Source of the DNA: Taxawa tesnikishii (nom. ined.)
Taxonomy: Eukaryota; Ascomycota; Dothideomycetes; Dothideales
Direction of reading: 5' to 3'
Assembly (NCBI GenBank): GCA_030247885.1
Contig: JAPDRO010000019.1
Location: 248,001-312,000, forward strand
Length of the DNA: 64,000 nucleotides
Shown here: positions 36,324 through 47,000 of the stretch, one piece after another
How positions within the stretch are numbered: the stretch's first letter is position 1
Layout: every line of letters starts with the position of its first letter
Made by a program: the position numbers and the translations under genes
Notes under the pieces: generated by a model
Told to the model about the DNA's origin: nothing
The model's database searches: none
The model's input: only the letters and a program-made list of their open reading frames with translations

Positions 36324-39064
36324 TCAGCTCATCACGTCAGGACCGTCGAGCAGCGTACCAGCCGAGCCCAGCTCCACCATATCCTGCTCCTTCCTCGCCT
36401 TCCGATTCTCCTCGATCAATCTTCTCCTCGCATCGGCTTGCCTCTGTAGCTTCTCCAGTCTCTCCATATCGCCCTCCATGCTCTGGGCCCACTGTTCACC
36501 GTACCTTGTCTGCGCGTCCGCCTGTGCTTCTTTGACCAACTGCTCCTTCAGAACATCCAACGCCTGCGCCTTCAACTCCCTCAGGCGCTCCCGGTCCGCA
36601 TTCTCCTGCTCGATGCGCGCCCGCTTCCTCGCCGCCTGCGCTTCCGCCTTCCTGGATTCGTACTCTTTGCGCTTGCGCGCCATGTCGGCGGAGTCGGCAC
36701 GGCGGTACTTCTCGGCTAGGTAGCGTACACTATGACCCAGATTTGCTTCTTCGTCATCCTCGGCAAGCGCGACGGGAGGAGCGGTGAAGAAAAGCACGCG
36801 TCCAGCCTCATCGCGGTGGAACTGCTCGCGGATCTCAGACGGGATGCTGAAGTTGGCGGCGTCCGGGAGGGTGTAGACTTCGATTGGCGGCGGGTCGCGG
36901 TAGGATGTCGCTCCGGCTCGATTGGAGAGGTAGGAAGTTGTAGGTGGTTGTGGGATTGTAGGAGCGTAGGTGGAAGGGTGAGAAGCTGTGCGTGGGATCG
37001 TCGGGGCGGGTGCTTGTTGGGGTGTTGCGGGTGGGAACGCTGCAGTTTGCGCGGATGGTGCTCGTTGCTGGGTCGGCGCTGGCGACACAGAATATTGTTG
37101 AGGGTGTGAGGGTGTGTATGAAGTTCGGGCAATGGGCTGCGGACGTGCTGGAGTTGGCGCTGTCATTGGCGCAGTGCTGGCGGGCCCAGTCGGCATTGGC
37201 GATGAAGCCATAGGTGCGGTGGGTGGCGACATGTGGCTGGAAACTTGACGCTGCACCGGAGCTGGTGGAGGTTGAGGTGGAGGAGTAGGTGTGGGCTCTG
37301 GAGGCGGTGAGTCCTGGGAAAGATTAGCTGTGAACCCTTAACAAAGACACATGCAAACTTGGCGTTCACCTTCTCATCACGCGGCCTCTTGTGAACCGCA
37401 CCAATCTTGGGCGGCGCATTTTCTGCTCCCCACTCCGGCTTTGGCAGGTCATCAGTTTCCTTCGCATCTTCTTTGAGCAGATATGCGATCGGACTCGGGA
37501 ACTTCTTCATCTTTCGAGGAACATCGAAAAGGTCCATGGGATAATCCTTTTGGCGTACTTCGTCTGGCAGACAACTGGCCCAGGTCTTGATTTTGTTGAA
37601 CTTGAATTTCTCTTCGTTGTACCGGGCTTCGCAAACGTAGATCTCCATGTCCGGCGGCAACCCCTAGGTCTGCCTTTGAAATAGCGAGTGAAAAACATTA
37701 CAAAGCAGCGATCCACAATCTCGTCGATCCGGTGATCCCGATATTGACCGGTCTTGACAACTTCGTTATCGAGGAAATGCTTGTCGAAACGATGCACAGT
37801 CTGCTCGGGACGGTAGTACCAGCAGACGTTCACCCACTTGCCGCCTTCAGAGTCCTGCCAAGTACGATAGATTTGACAAGGTATTGGCTTAGTGAGGTCG
37901 TTCATGTTCTGGATGTGGACCCAGTCTCCAACCTTGTAGAGTTCACCGTTGTGGAGGATACCGTCAGGCATTGGGATTCTGCCCTCCTCCATGACATACT
38001 CTGTGTCTGGCTTGGCCCTCTCTTCGTCCGCCAACCTATGCGCCTCTGTCTGCAGTTCTACAGCATCCTTGTAGATCTGGCTCTCGTCCTGGTTGTATTG
38101 CTTCGCGTTCTCGAACATCAAGTCGACGTCTCGCATGAAGTCGTCCAGGGATCGATACTTCTTTCTCTTGAAGTTCCTCTTCAGAAGATCGTAAGCCATG
38201 GGGTTCCTGATTTCGGTGTAGTACTCGGGCATTTGCGCCTTGTCTGGCAGTCGCTCAAAGTGGCTGATGAGCTGAATCTTCGAGTTCCTCGGGCGACGCA
38301 AACCCTTCAAGACTGCCTGTATTCTCGCTTCCATGGGTGTGTGAACCTTTGGTGGTCGACCTCGCTTTTTCCTGGTTTCCGGATCGTCGTTCTTGTCATC
38401 ATCGCGCTTGATACTTGGTCGACCGGGCCGGCGCTTCTTCTTTCGACCACCCTCCTCGTCCTCGCCCTCCTCTTCATCATCCTCCTCCTCATCTTCGTCC
38501 TCCTCGTCATTGTCTTCCTCCTCCTCGACAGGCGCATCGGCATCGGTTGGGATCTCTCCTAGGTAGGGAAGCTTTGCTGTCTCTTCGGAGATGAGCTTCT
38601 TGTCCACCAACTTCCGAAGTTCGTTCTCCAGTTCGCTCCTAATCACCAAAGCGTCCTGATATGCGCCTGCGCCCGGACGGTTGTAGACTTGGGCGTTGTG
38701 GGGTATCAAAGCGAAGTCGCGGACAAACCCGCTAAACTCCTTGTACTCTCGATTGTTAATTTTGGCCTTGATGGTACTGAGGGCTATAGGCTCCTTGATA
38801 AGCTCGTAGTAGTCCGGTAGAATGCGCTTGTTGACCTTGCGCTGGAAGATTTTGGAGGGGTCATAGCCACTGCACACGATCAGATTGTTGCGCCGTACAT
38901 TACACGCCACAAGAAACGTACTCTTCGAGCCTGTAATCGTAGATGTGTTCGAGGACGTCGCGCATAGCCTCCCACTGTTCGTCGGGGATTGTGGAGGCTT
39001 CTTGGGGGTTCTGCTCGGTCGAAGGCACCGGAGTCTCGCTCGGACTGGCGCGTTTGGGCGGCAT
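36324..39064 (-). CDS. RSC1: RSC chromatin-remodelling complex subunit Rsc1/Rsc2, one missing base
   Basis: Three exons on the minus strand: 39064-38922, 38869-37370 and 37313-36324. One base is missing from CCCC (plus strand)at 37661-37664, joining YFKGRPRG to LPPDMEIYVCEARYNE. The restored protein has 877 aa. In order: bromodomain 1 (ILPDYYELIKEPIALSTIKAKI, AQVYNRPGAG), an acidic Asp/Glu block, AT-hook-like KRRPGRPSIKR and KKRGRPPK, bromodomain 2 (MPEYYTEIRNPMAYDLLKRN, NAKQYNQDES), and a BAH domain (YKVGDWVHIQNMND to KGRPRGLPPDMEIYVCEARY). A Pro/Gln/Ala-rich region and a long charged coiled coil end the protein. The double bromodomain, AT hook and BAH order defines Rsc1/Rsc2. It helps RSC read acetylated nucleosomes. 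Its strong antisense open frames are shadows. Confidence 0.94.
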
Positions 39065-39561
39065 GGTGGAGGATGCGGACAGCAAGCGCGACGGCGAGCG
39101 CAACTCGAGGACAGTAGGTGGTAGCGCGGGTCGTGGATTCTCGTGAAGCGCGTAGGGTTGGAAGCTTGGGACGAAAGCTTGGGACAGGCAGGGCGCGCGA
39201 GTCAGGGACGCGTTATAGTAATATCTACCATAATATCGAGTGGGCTTGTTGTGAGCGTCCCCTTCCGTTTCCGACCTGCAGCACCACGCACGTGACAATG
39301 ATGACATAGTGGACCTCGAGAAACTTACGAGTGTGTTCAAGAGTGCTGCATTCCTCATTGATCGGTGTAGTTAACCCTTCCTATTTCAGTAATCGCTGAG
39401 CATCCCCAGTTCCTTCCGAAGTGTCCAACTTAAGGTCCTGACCTTTGCAGCAATCCGAAAACCGCTTTCGTACTAACTTCACTGTCTACCAAAACCTTTG
39501 AGACCAACCATCACCACATCTGCCTCTACCCGTCTCAGCAGCTCAGCAGTTTCTTGCAAGC
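39065..39561. promoter_or_regulatory. Divergent promoter between the RSC subunit and OTU1
   Basis: This 497-bp region lies between two start codons. It contains CACGTGAC (E-box-like, near 39288). No other motif is clear. Confidence 0.35.
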
Positions 39562-40880
39562 ATGCGCCTCCGAGTGCGTGGTCCGTCCGGCGTCTCGCAG
39601 ATATCCGTATCCGACGACTCATCCTGGGGGATCTCAAACACACCATTTCAGAAAAGACATCAGTGGCCGACTTCGATGTGAAATACGGCTACCCACCACA
39701 AGCGCTGGACACGGAGAGTATTGACAATGGCACCAAGCTCACCGACATCGGTATCAAACTTGATGGCGAACAGCTCACCATTGTGCCTCGTGATATCCAA
39801 CATTCACTTCACAGCCCACTGTCGGGAAGCAATCCAGACCCCAGAGGCGTGGGCAGACTCCCGCCACTTAAAGATATTCAGCCGCGACAGCACAACCCGG
39901 AAGACTTCCCTTCTGGACCCTCTCAGGCAGAAGCGCGAGCTGCTCCGCTCACTCTTGCGAAGAAACCGAATAATCTGGAGGAGAGCCACCCGAGATTCCT
40001 GTGCCAGCTTTGGATGGTGTGCTTGTGCTCCGGGTCATGCCTGATGACAACAGCTGCATGTTCCGCGCCGTCGGTGGTGCAGTGTTGGGCAATGCCTTGG
40101 ACGCAATGAACGAGGTATGTTCTACTGCAACGCTTCTTTCTATCACTTTTTCCATCTTTGCGAGAATGAATCCACCCTCACCAGAGAGCAACTGTTGTTG
40201 TTCGAAAACGAGAACTTTGAAGAAGGAACTGGCGAAACGCGCAGAGAGAGCATGACCAGAGCGAACAATTCGGGCGTATTTGATTGCTTGCGTCATAGAC
40301 AATAGCAGACTCAGCCGTGGTTCCGAACTCTACTAAGACATGGCCACAGCTCCGCTCAATAGTTGCACAAACCATCCAATCGCAGCCCGAAATCTACACT
40401 ACCGGAATGTTGGAAAAGCCACCGGACGAGTACTGCCGATGGATCCAGCGCGAGGATTCCTGGGGTGGCGGGATTGAACTTTCAATCCTCTCTACCTACT
40501 TCGACGTCGAAATCTGCAGCATCAACGTGCAAGACCTGCGCGTGGACCGCTTCAACGAAAACGCACGCCGACGCTGCATAGTCGTGTACTCTGGGATTCA
40601 CTACGACGTTATCGCGTTGGCCCCGTTCTCTGGTTCCAGCCCGGAGAACGACAGGAAGAGTTTCGACGTGGTGAAGATTGAGGGAATGGACGACGAGGAC
40701 GGAGGCGCGTTGCAGGGAGCTCTGGAGCTGTGTAAGGAACTGCAGAAGAGGCATTACTACACAGACACCCATGGCTTTGACGTCAGGTGCAACGACTGCG
40801 GGTGGGCTGGGAAAGGGGAGAAGGATGCCGTGACCCACGCTAAGGAGACCGGCCACTACAACTTCGGTGAGGCGAGTTGA
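39562..40880 (+). CDS. OTU1: OTU1 deubiquitinase (Yod1 type), two missing bases
   Basis: Two exons, 39562-40114 and 40350-40880, separated by a rather long 235-nt intron. Two bases are missing, from GGGGG at 39626-39630 and near 39977-39983. With them restored the protein has 361 aa. The N-terminal UBX-like fold (MRLRVRGPSGV, DLKHTISEKTSVADFDVKYGYPP) binds Cdc48. The OTU domain has the catalytic Cys in MPDDNSCMFRA, the DEYCRWIQREDSWGGGIELSIL block and the catalytic His in YSGIHYDVI. A C-terminal C2H2 zinc finger (VRCNDCGWAGKGEKDAVTHAKETGH) completes the Yod1 layout. It trims ubiquitin chains on Cdc48/p97 substrates in ER-associated degradation. The linker between UBX and OTU domains is poorly conserved, so the second missing base is less exactly placed. 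Confidence 0.93.
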
Positions 40881-41807
40881 TGGTCCTGTCCTATCCGGCG
40901 AGACTGCCATTGGACATTTCAGGAACTTGTATATATGTATGCTGAAGCCTAGACTGGCACGCTCTTGTACAGAGCCGTAGCTGAACCCATCCTTAGAACG
41001 ATCAGATCGTTGAGTAAAGTAGGGATGGAATTCGAGCAAGGTTTGAGCAAAAATCGAGTGAAGTACAAATAGACGTTAGGTAACAGGAAAGTAGAGTGTA
41101 AGTACATATCAGGTGAAGGGCGAGAAAAGCCCTGGTACACTTGCCTACACGTTAAAGTGCGACAAAGAAAGTAACAGAAGATTTGTCACAACAGCTCCAC
41201 CGGCACGATCAGTACACGTCCCCAGACAAACGTCCTCGGCCAATCCGATCGTGCACAAACACCCAGACAGTCCTCACGTTCGGTCAAACGCTCGGGTTGG
41301 GTGACGGTGAAGCGGTCGCGCCCATCAACCCCCGATCCGCCACCTTCTAACCCACCCGGAGGGGAAACCGTACGGTTGAGGTCAGGACGGGTGCCCCGAG
41401 GGGCGGGACGACGAGTTGATATATCGCGTGGAATACTGAGCAAGGATCATGGGACTTGATCGAGCGCTCCACCTTGCAACGCGAATGGTCTAGTATAGAA
41501 AGGAGTGAATGAATGGGAAGAGTGTAAAAGTCAAGGCGAAGGCAGAAGGGGGACTGCCTGCCAGGTGGAAGGAGCTCACCGTAGGTCTACAAAGGATATG
41601 CTGTGAGTGTGAGATTATAGTAGTTTTTGGAGTGTCTGCTGTGTATTCTTCCCCAGACAATGCCGCTGGGCGTCGTCTGATGAAAGCCTGAGAAAGTTCA
41701 ATGTAGCTGATCAAGCCCAAATGGTGCCGAATGGGTATCCCGACTCCTGAAAGTAGAAAACGGCTGACACCATGCAGTGATTTTTATGTCGCTCCGTGCA
41801 ATTCTTC
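40881..41807. other. Convergent intergenic region
   Basis: This lies between the 3' ends of OTU1 and the Nup37-like gene. No gene was seen. Confidence 0.35.
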
Positions 41808-43833
41808 TCAACGCGCAAAGCCAACTCTTTTCGCCTTGCCGAACCCGTTCGTCGCCTCCACACCCATCATGCCATCGAGTATGCGATCCATGCCCCCGAG
41901 ATCCAGCTCGCCTCTATCGAGCAGATGCTGGTCCTCCCTGAACGTTGGGCTTTCCGGTTCCCTCGCAAACAGCGCCTTGGCTGGCGTAGGCGGTCTCGTG
42001 TGGGCAAGAACAACTACGCGATGTTCCCCAACGACAAGCAGGTCCCTCTGTGCGAGGTTCCCCAGGCTCGCTGGCGCGGATCGCAGGGGGAACTGGTAGA
42101 CGTTGTTGATTATCTCGCCGGAGAGATCGACGCCATCGACGCGTGAGAGGCCAGGACTGTATAGGGAGCCGGGATCTCGGCCGCTGCTGTTGATGCTCCG
42201 TTGCCAAAACGTGTTTAGGCTGGGCATAGTGTAGACTTCTTGTCCGTACCAGAGCACGATGGTATCGTCTGTGTTCCCAGAAGCGCTGACGATGCCGGAA
42301 GCAGAGAGACCACCCTGGGGAGCCGCTCCTGGAACAAATTTCGAACCGCCGAAGAGAGATTCTTGACGCACCCGGCGGGTGTTGGGTGTCATCGGCGCCA
42401 GCTTGGAAAGCGATTTCCCTCTGACTGAATTTAAGGCGCCCGTTTCCGACGTCATGTCTCCAATGAATCCATTGATTACGAAGCCAGTCGAGGTGGCGGT
42501 ATTTGCTCTCTTCGGGCCTACGCCTTCAACATCCCACACGCCCCATTCTCCATCTTCCAGCAGAGCAACAATTGCTCGACCTCCCGAAACCCAACGTGCG
42601 TCAATAATTCTCTTCTTCGAGGCTAAAGAAGGATTCGTGCTCGTGGTGTTCTTGGGCATACGGAAGCCCGTGGTAAATGTCATGAGCCAAGCCCCAGTTT
42701 GATTGGCCCTGCGATAGTCGGAGTCGCGGGAAGATGGGCGCTGTGTTTGGCCCCTTTCATGCAATGGGTCGTAGATGCGAACACAGCCTTTCATGTCTGC
42801 AACCAACAATTGTGAATGTCTCTTTGCGGGGCAATGTGAGATGTTGAAGGTGATCTTCGTGGCCATGGATGGGAGATATTGTATCTGGAAAGGTTCCACA
42901 TTGTCCAAAGAGAAAGTGCCTCTGCCTCCAAATGATTGAACAGGTATGCGGTAGAACAGTAACCGACCAGACTGTCCGGATGTGGCGGTTGCTACAAGGA
43001 TGTCAAGCGGCAAGTCTTTTTCTTCTTGTTTTCTGCCCTTGTCCTGCTATCGCGCACGTCCAGCTCCATGTCGTTGTCAGAGGTTCCAGACCGGCTTGAC
43101 GTCCATGAGATGGCTAGGTCGCGGAGAACTTCCTGGCCAGTAGCACCCCAATTGAGAATGCAGGTCTTGATGCCCAGTCGGTTGTTGCTCTTGTTCTTCT
43201 CAGTTGGCGGCGGTAGTGGTAGAGTCACCAAACGAATAGTGCGGTCCGAACACGTGATAGCCACGACGATGGAGTTCTTCATAAGGACGGGAACTTCAGT
43301 GGAGGAACGCAGCACTGACGGAGGCGGCAGGTCGGGCGCTGCGATGCTGAGCACTTGCAAGCCCAATGGGATGTCGATTTGTTGCCTGATCGGCGGATAG
43401 AGCTCCTCCGGATCGAGTTCCTCCTCATAGTCGTTCTCGACAATCACCTCTGCTTCGTCATCAGAGTCTGGGTATTCTGCAAAAGCTTCCAATCCTTGCT
43501 CTTCAGTGCTGTCGACCGCCATAGAATCGTGACTAGAGCTGACTCCATTGACCAAGGACTGGCTCTCTTCGATAGGCTGTTCCGGTGCGCCTCTGACTGG
43601 GCGACCTCCTCTCCAGGCAATACTGAGGCCGGAACTGTGGCCCGCAATGATGATGTCGGAGCCATTGGGTGATCGTGCTGGGTAGAGTATGGAACTGTGT
43701 AGGCGGTCCGGCAGCTCATAGCTGAGCATTTGTGAGCTTTCAGCCATATGAACGACTAGTAGCATGTTCTGTATATATACCTCAGTTGAGCTTTCTTGCC
43801 CTGCTTCAGCACCCTGGGCTTTCGCGCGAACAT
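41808..43833 (-). CDS. NUP37: Nup37-like WD-repeat nucleoporin, one missing base
   Basis: Two exons on the minus strand, 43833-43781 and 43721-41808, with a 59-nt intron (GTATAT..CTCAG). One base is missing from TTTTT (plus strand) at 43017-43021, joining RAENKKK to DLPLDILVATATS. The restored protein has 655 aa. It starts MFARKPRVLKQGKKAQLSYELPDRLH. WD-like blades include GSDIIIAGHSSGLSIAWRGGRP, SIVVAITCSDRTIRLVTLPLPPP, SQLLVADMKGCVRIYDPL and AIVALLEDGEWGVWDVEG. An acidic loop (DSDDEAEVIVENDYEEELDPEE) lies between blades. This matches the long filamentous-fungal Nup37 type of the nuclear pore Y complex as I recall it; another WD protein is possible. It sits head to head with APC1 over only 223 bp. 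Confidence 0.68.
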
Positions 43834-44056
43834 TCTGATGGTAGTTTTCGGGTGTCGTCGTTGTCAGTGTTGTGTAGCAGAGAAGTTCGCGTTTGGATTG
43901 TTCACATGTTCGTTTGAATCCCCACGACGCGCTTGGTCGCGTCTTCCTTCCACCTTCACGAGCGCTCGAGCAATTGTGCTCAAATTGCAACACTCAAACA
44001 TATGCGACAAGCACGAAGATGATACGAGAAGAGCATAGGGACATTGTCGAACACAC

Positions 44057-47000
44057 ATGGCGGGCGTCATCTCTTTGGGCGTCCACACACCATCAGCGCT
44101 TCCTTACCTGATCCAAGAAAACCTTCTGCCTCAAGACCCCTCACCGGATTCCTATCAATGGACTACATACGATGGACATGGAACGACCGAGGAGGAAGAA
44201 TTGCTCACAACACCGGACTGCGTGGCTTGGTCCCAAGATGGCTTTGTCAGGAGGCTTCTCAGATTTGGTGCCAAGGATGAGAAAGTCACCCATGCCCTCT
44301 TGACCACCTTCACTTCATCCAACAGCGATCGGAAAGGAAGAAAAGAGAGTATTGCGCACGGAAACACTTCCCGAACCTCGGACCATGCGAGCCCAGCTCG
44401 AGCGTTAGTTGTGTTTCTGCGATCCGAAGCCCAGGTACACTTTCTTTCTGGCTCCAGCCATGTTGTCAGTCTGCCTTTCGAGATTGATAAGGCCTTCGCG
44501 ACTCCGGCCGGTGTTCTTGTACAGCGAGGAAGAGCAGCCAACGACCGATTGCCCGAGTCCCCTCAGTTGCCAGCGGCACCTCCCAATTCTTTCTTCTCGA
44601 GCCAGCCACTTCTGTCCTCTCAGCTGCAATCGCCAGCACACCACCTGCGAGTGCCTAATGTAGCTCCGGTTCGACCAAGCCCACTGGGTCCGTCAAGACT
44701 GGATCGGCTCTTTGATGATCTCTTGAAAGGAACAGAGTGCTCTCCGGATGATGAAGCTCCCAGACTATATACTCTTACTACGCCAATCGCTGGCTTCTGT
44801 GCTGTTTCATATGCTGCATATTGCCACCAACCCCGCATACCCCGTTCGACGAGCAATGCACCAGTTGTTGAATACGATGTGCTTGATCAGGGCGAAGAAC
44901 TACTTTACTTTTCTCACAAGTCCGAGCTCCATGACAATACGATACCACAACAAGAGCCCCTCATGCTTGTGGTGACTGCCAACAAGAACCTCCGTTCAGT
45001 CACTCTCTGGCAGGCTTGGTATCTCAAGCCGAGGCCCCTTTCATTGCTGATGAAGCAAAGAGCCGAAGCGAAGGAGTTAAGAGCCAAACGGCGCGCATCT
45101 GTCCCTACCCACGGCACCGGTGCAGTTACGCCAGCGACTCGTGCTCGCGACCGAACGCGCGAGAGCTTTGCCGCATCAGCTCGTCTTCCAGGGAGGCACC
45201 TGTCCTACAAGCAAGCGCGCCTGGTCTGGGTGGCAAACCATCACGAGATGAAGAGGAAGCAGCAATGGCTTCGCAGATGGATCCCGAGTTTCAATTATCC
45301 CAGCAACAACCGAGAAGGTCGAAGCGTGTAAGCTCGATTTTGTCGCGAGGCGATATATCGAACAACGATAGGGGACATCTGAATCCAGGCGCCAGCTTTG
45401 GGCCGGGGGAAGAAGAGGTCCCTCGCTTGGTAGTGTCCAGGATCGCCGCAGCTTTGGTGCGCATTTGTATCGCAGAAGCCGAGGATCTACGCCTGGGAGC
45501 TTGTTCAACAAAAGCCTGGGGCCGGATGAAGATCCCATGGACGTGGAGAACGATCTTGATGGCGACGCGGTACATGATGAAGTACAGTACGTTGAGCGGC
45601 TTATGGACGCTACGCATCGATCAGCCGGTGCTGAATCAGCAGTTGGTGGTGGCGGTGATAATAAGAAAGAACTCGTTATCCGCAAGCTACATACCTTACC
45701 AATAGGTGCCCAATCATTTCCCTCGTACCGGCAAATGTCTGTGCATCTGGACTTCGAAGTTCTCGCGCTAACTGCGGAGGACGAGACGGCTGAGGAGAAG
45801 ACTGTCTCTCTATACGTACTGAACAGACAGTCCCAGGATCTTGATGTTGTCAAGTTCGTGGTGCGACAGGGCCATTCAACTACTTCTCAATCACTTAGTG
45901 GTCAATCCGAAGTTGCAAGGCCTACTTTTCCTGTGCCAGTCATGGCTCACAGTCACCGAATCAAACATTGCACAGACATCGCGAAGTTAAGGGATAATGA
46001 CCTGTTCGCTGTCATCTGCGCTACTTCAAACAGAGGCCTGCAAGTGATACCCGCTTGGGGTCTCCCTGGGAGCTGCCTTTGCCCTCTCGTTTACGAGCGT
46101 TCAATCCATTGGCTACCAGCTTGCTAGACAATGAAGATCGGCCAGAGGTTGGGAGGAGAAGAGCTCTAGGATTTCCTCAAGGAACGTTGCGTTTACGGAC
46201 CTCAAGCAGAAGGGGCCAAGTCTCTGTTCTCGGATCCGATGGCGAACTTCATCAGACCCAGATACAGCTACGTCCATACAATCCTACAATATATCGCCTG
46301 TTACAAGTCTGTCGACATGTGCTCAAGGGGGAAGAAGGGAAAGCCGTCCTCCGGATCTGGTGCGCCACACATCACTCTTTACAGGCAAGAAAGCCAAACC
46401 TGGTTGACAAAGGCATGGCTGAATGGGACGCCTTGATCGTGACTTTATTCCTTTTCGCTATTGGTTCAATCGAGAAACGCGAACTCGGCCTTGCTAGAGC
46501 ATCGGGGTATTCTGATGCCGACCGTAGGTCTACACTGGCAAAGACGAAACCGGCGCCGTGGGCTTGGATGGCTACTGCAAACAGATCTTCAAAACACGCT
46601 TCTCCACAAACGAGTCCGAGGCAACGACGCTCTACAGGCGCAACCCGCTTACGCACATCGTTACTTGGCATGCTTGAATACGCAGCAATCGCCCATGACA
46701 GTCTTGCAGAGATCGCCAAACAAGGACTAGAATGGATGAAGGATCCCGAATCCATCGATTTACGGTATTCCTCCACGCTCAAAATTCTGTTCACTTTGCA
46801 TCTGTATAGCGAAGAGCAGAAGCTGGACGAACTTCGGGATTCAGACGCTACCAAAATTCTGCCTGCAGTCATTGCACAACTCGGCCACTGGCTAGGGTTA
46901 CGATCATGGGATTGGAGATATGGGAACTACTACGAACTTGAGGGCGCGTCTTTCGATTGGGGGTTCTCAGACGGTGCCATGTCTGGCAGCGATGCCTTCG

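Noticed and set aside
37732-38562. A 276-codon plus-strand open frame
   Set aside because: It is antisense to the second bromodomain and acidic region of the RSC subunit, and reads as Leu/Val-rich noise.
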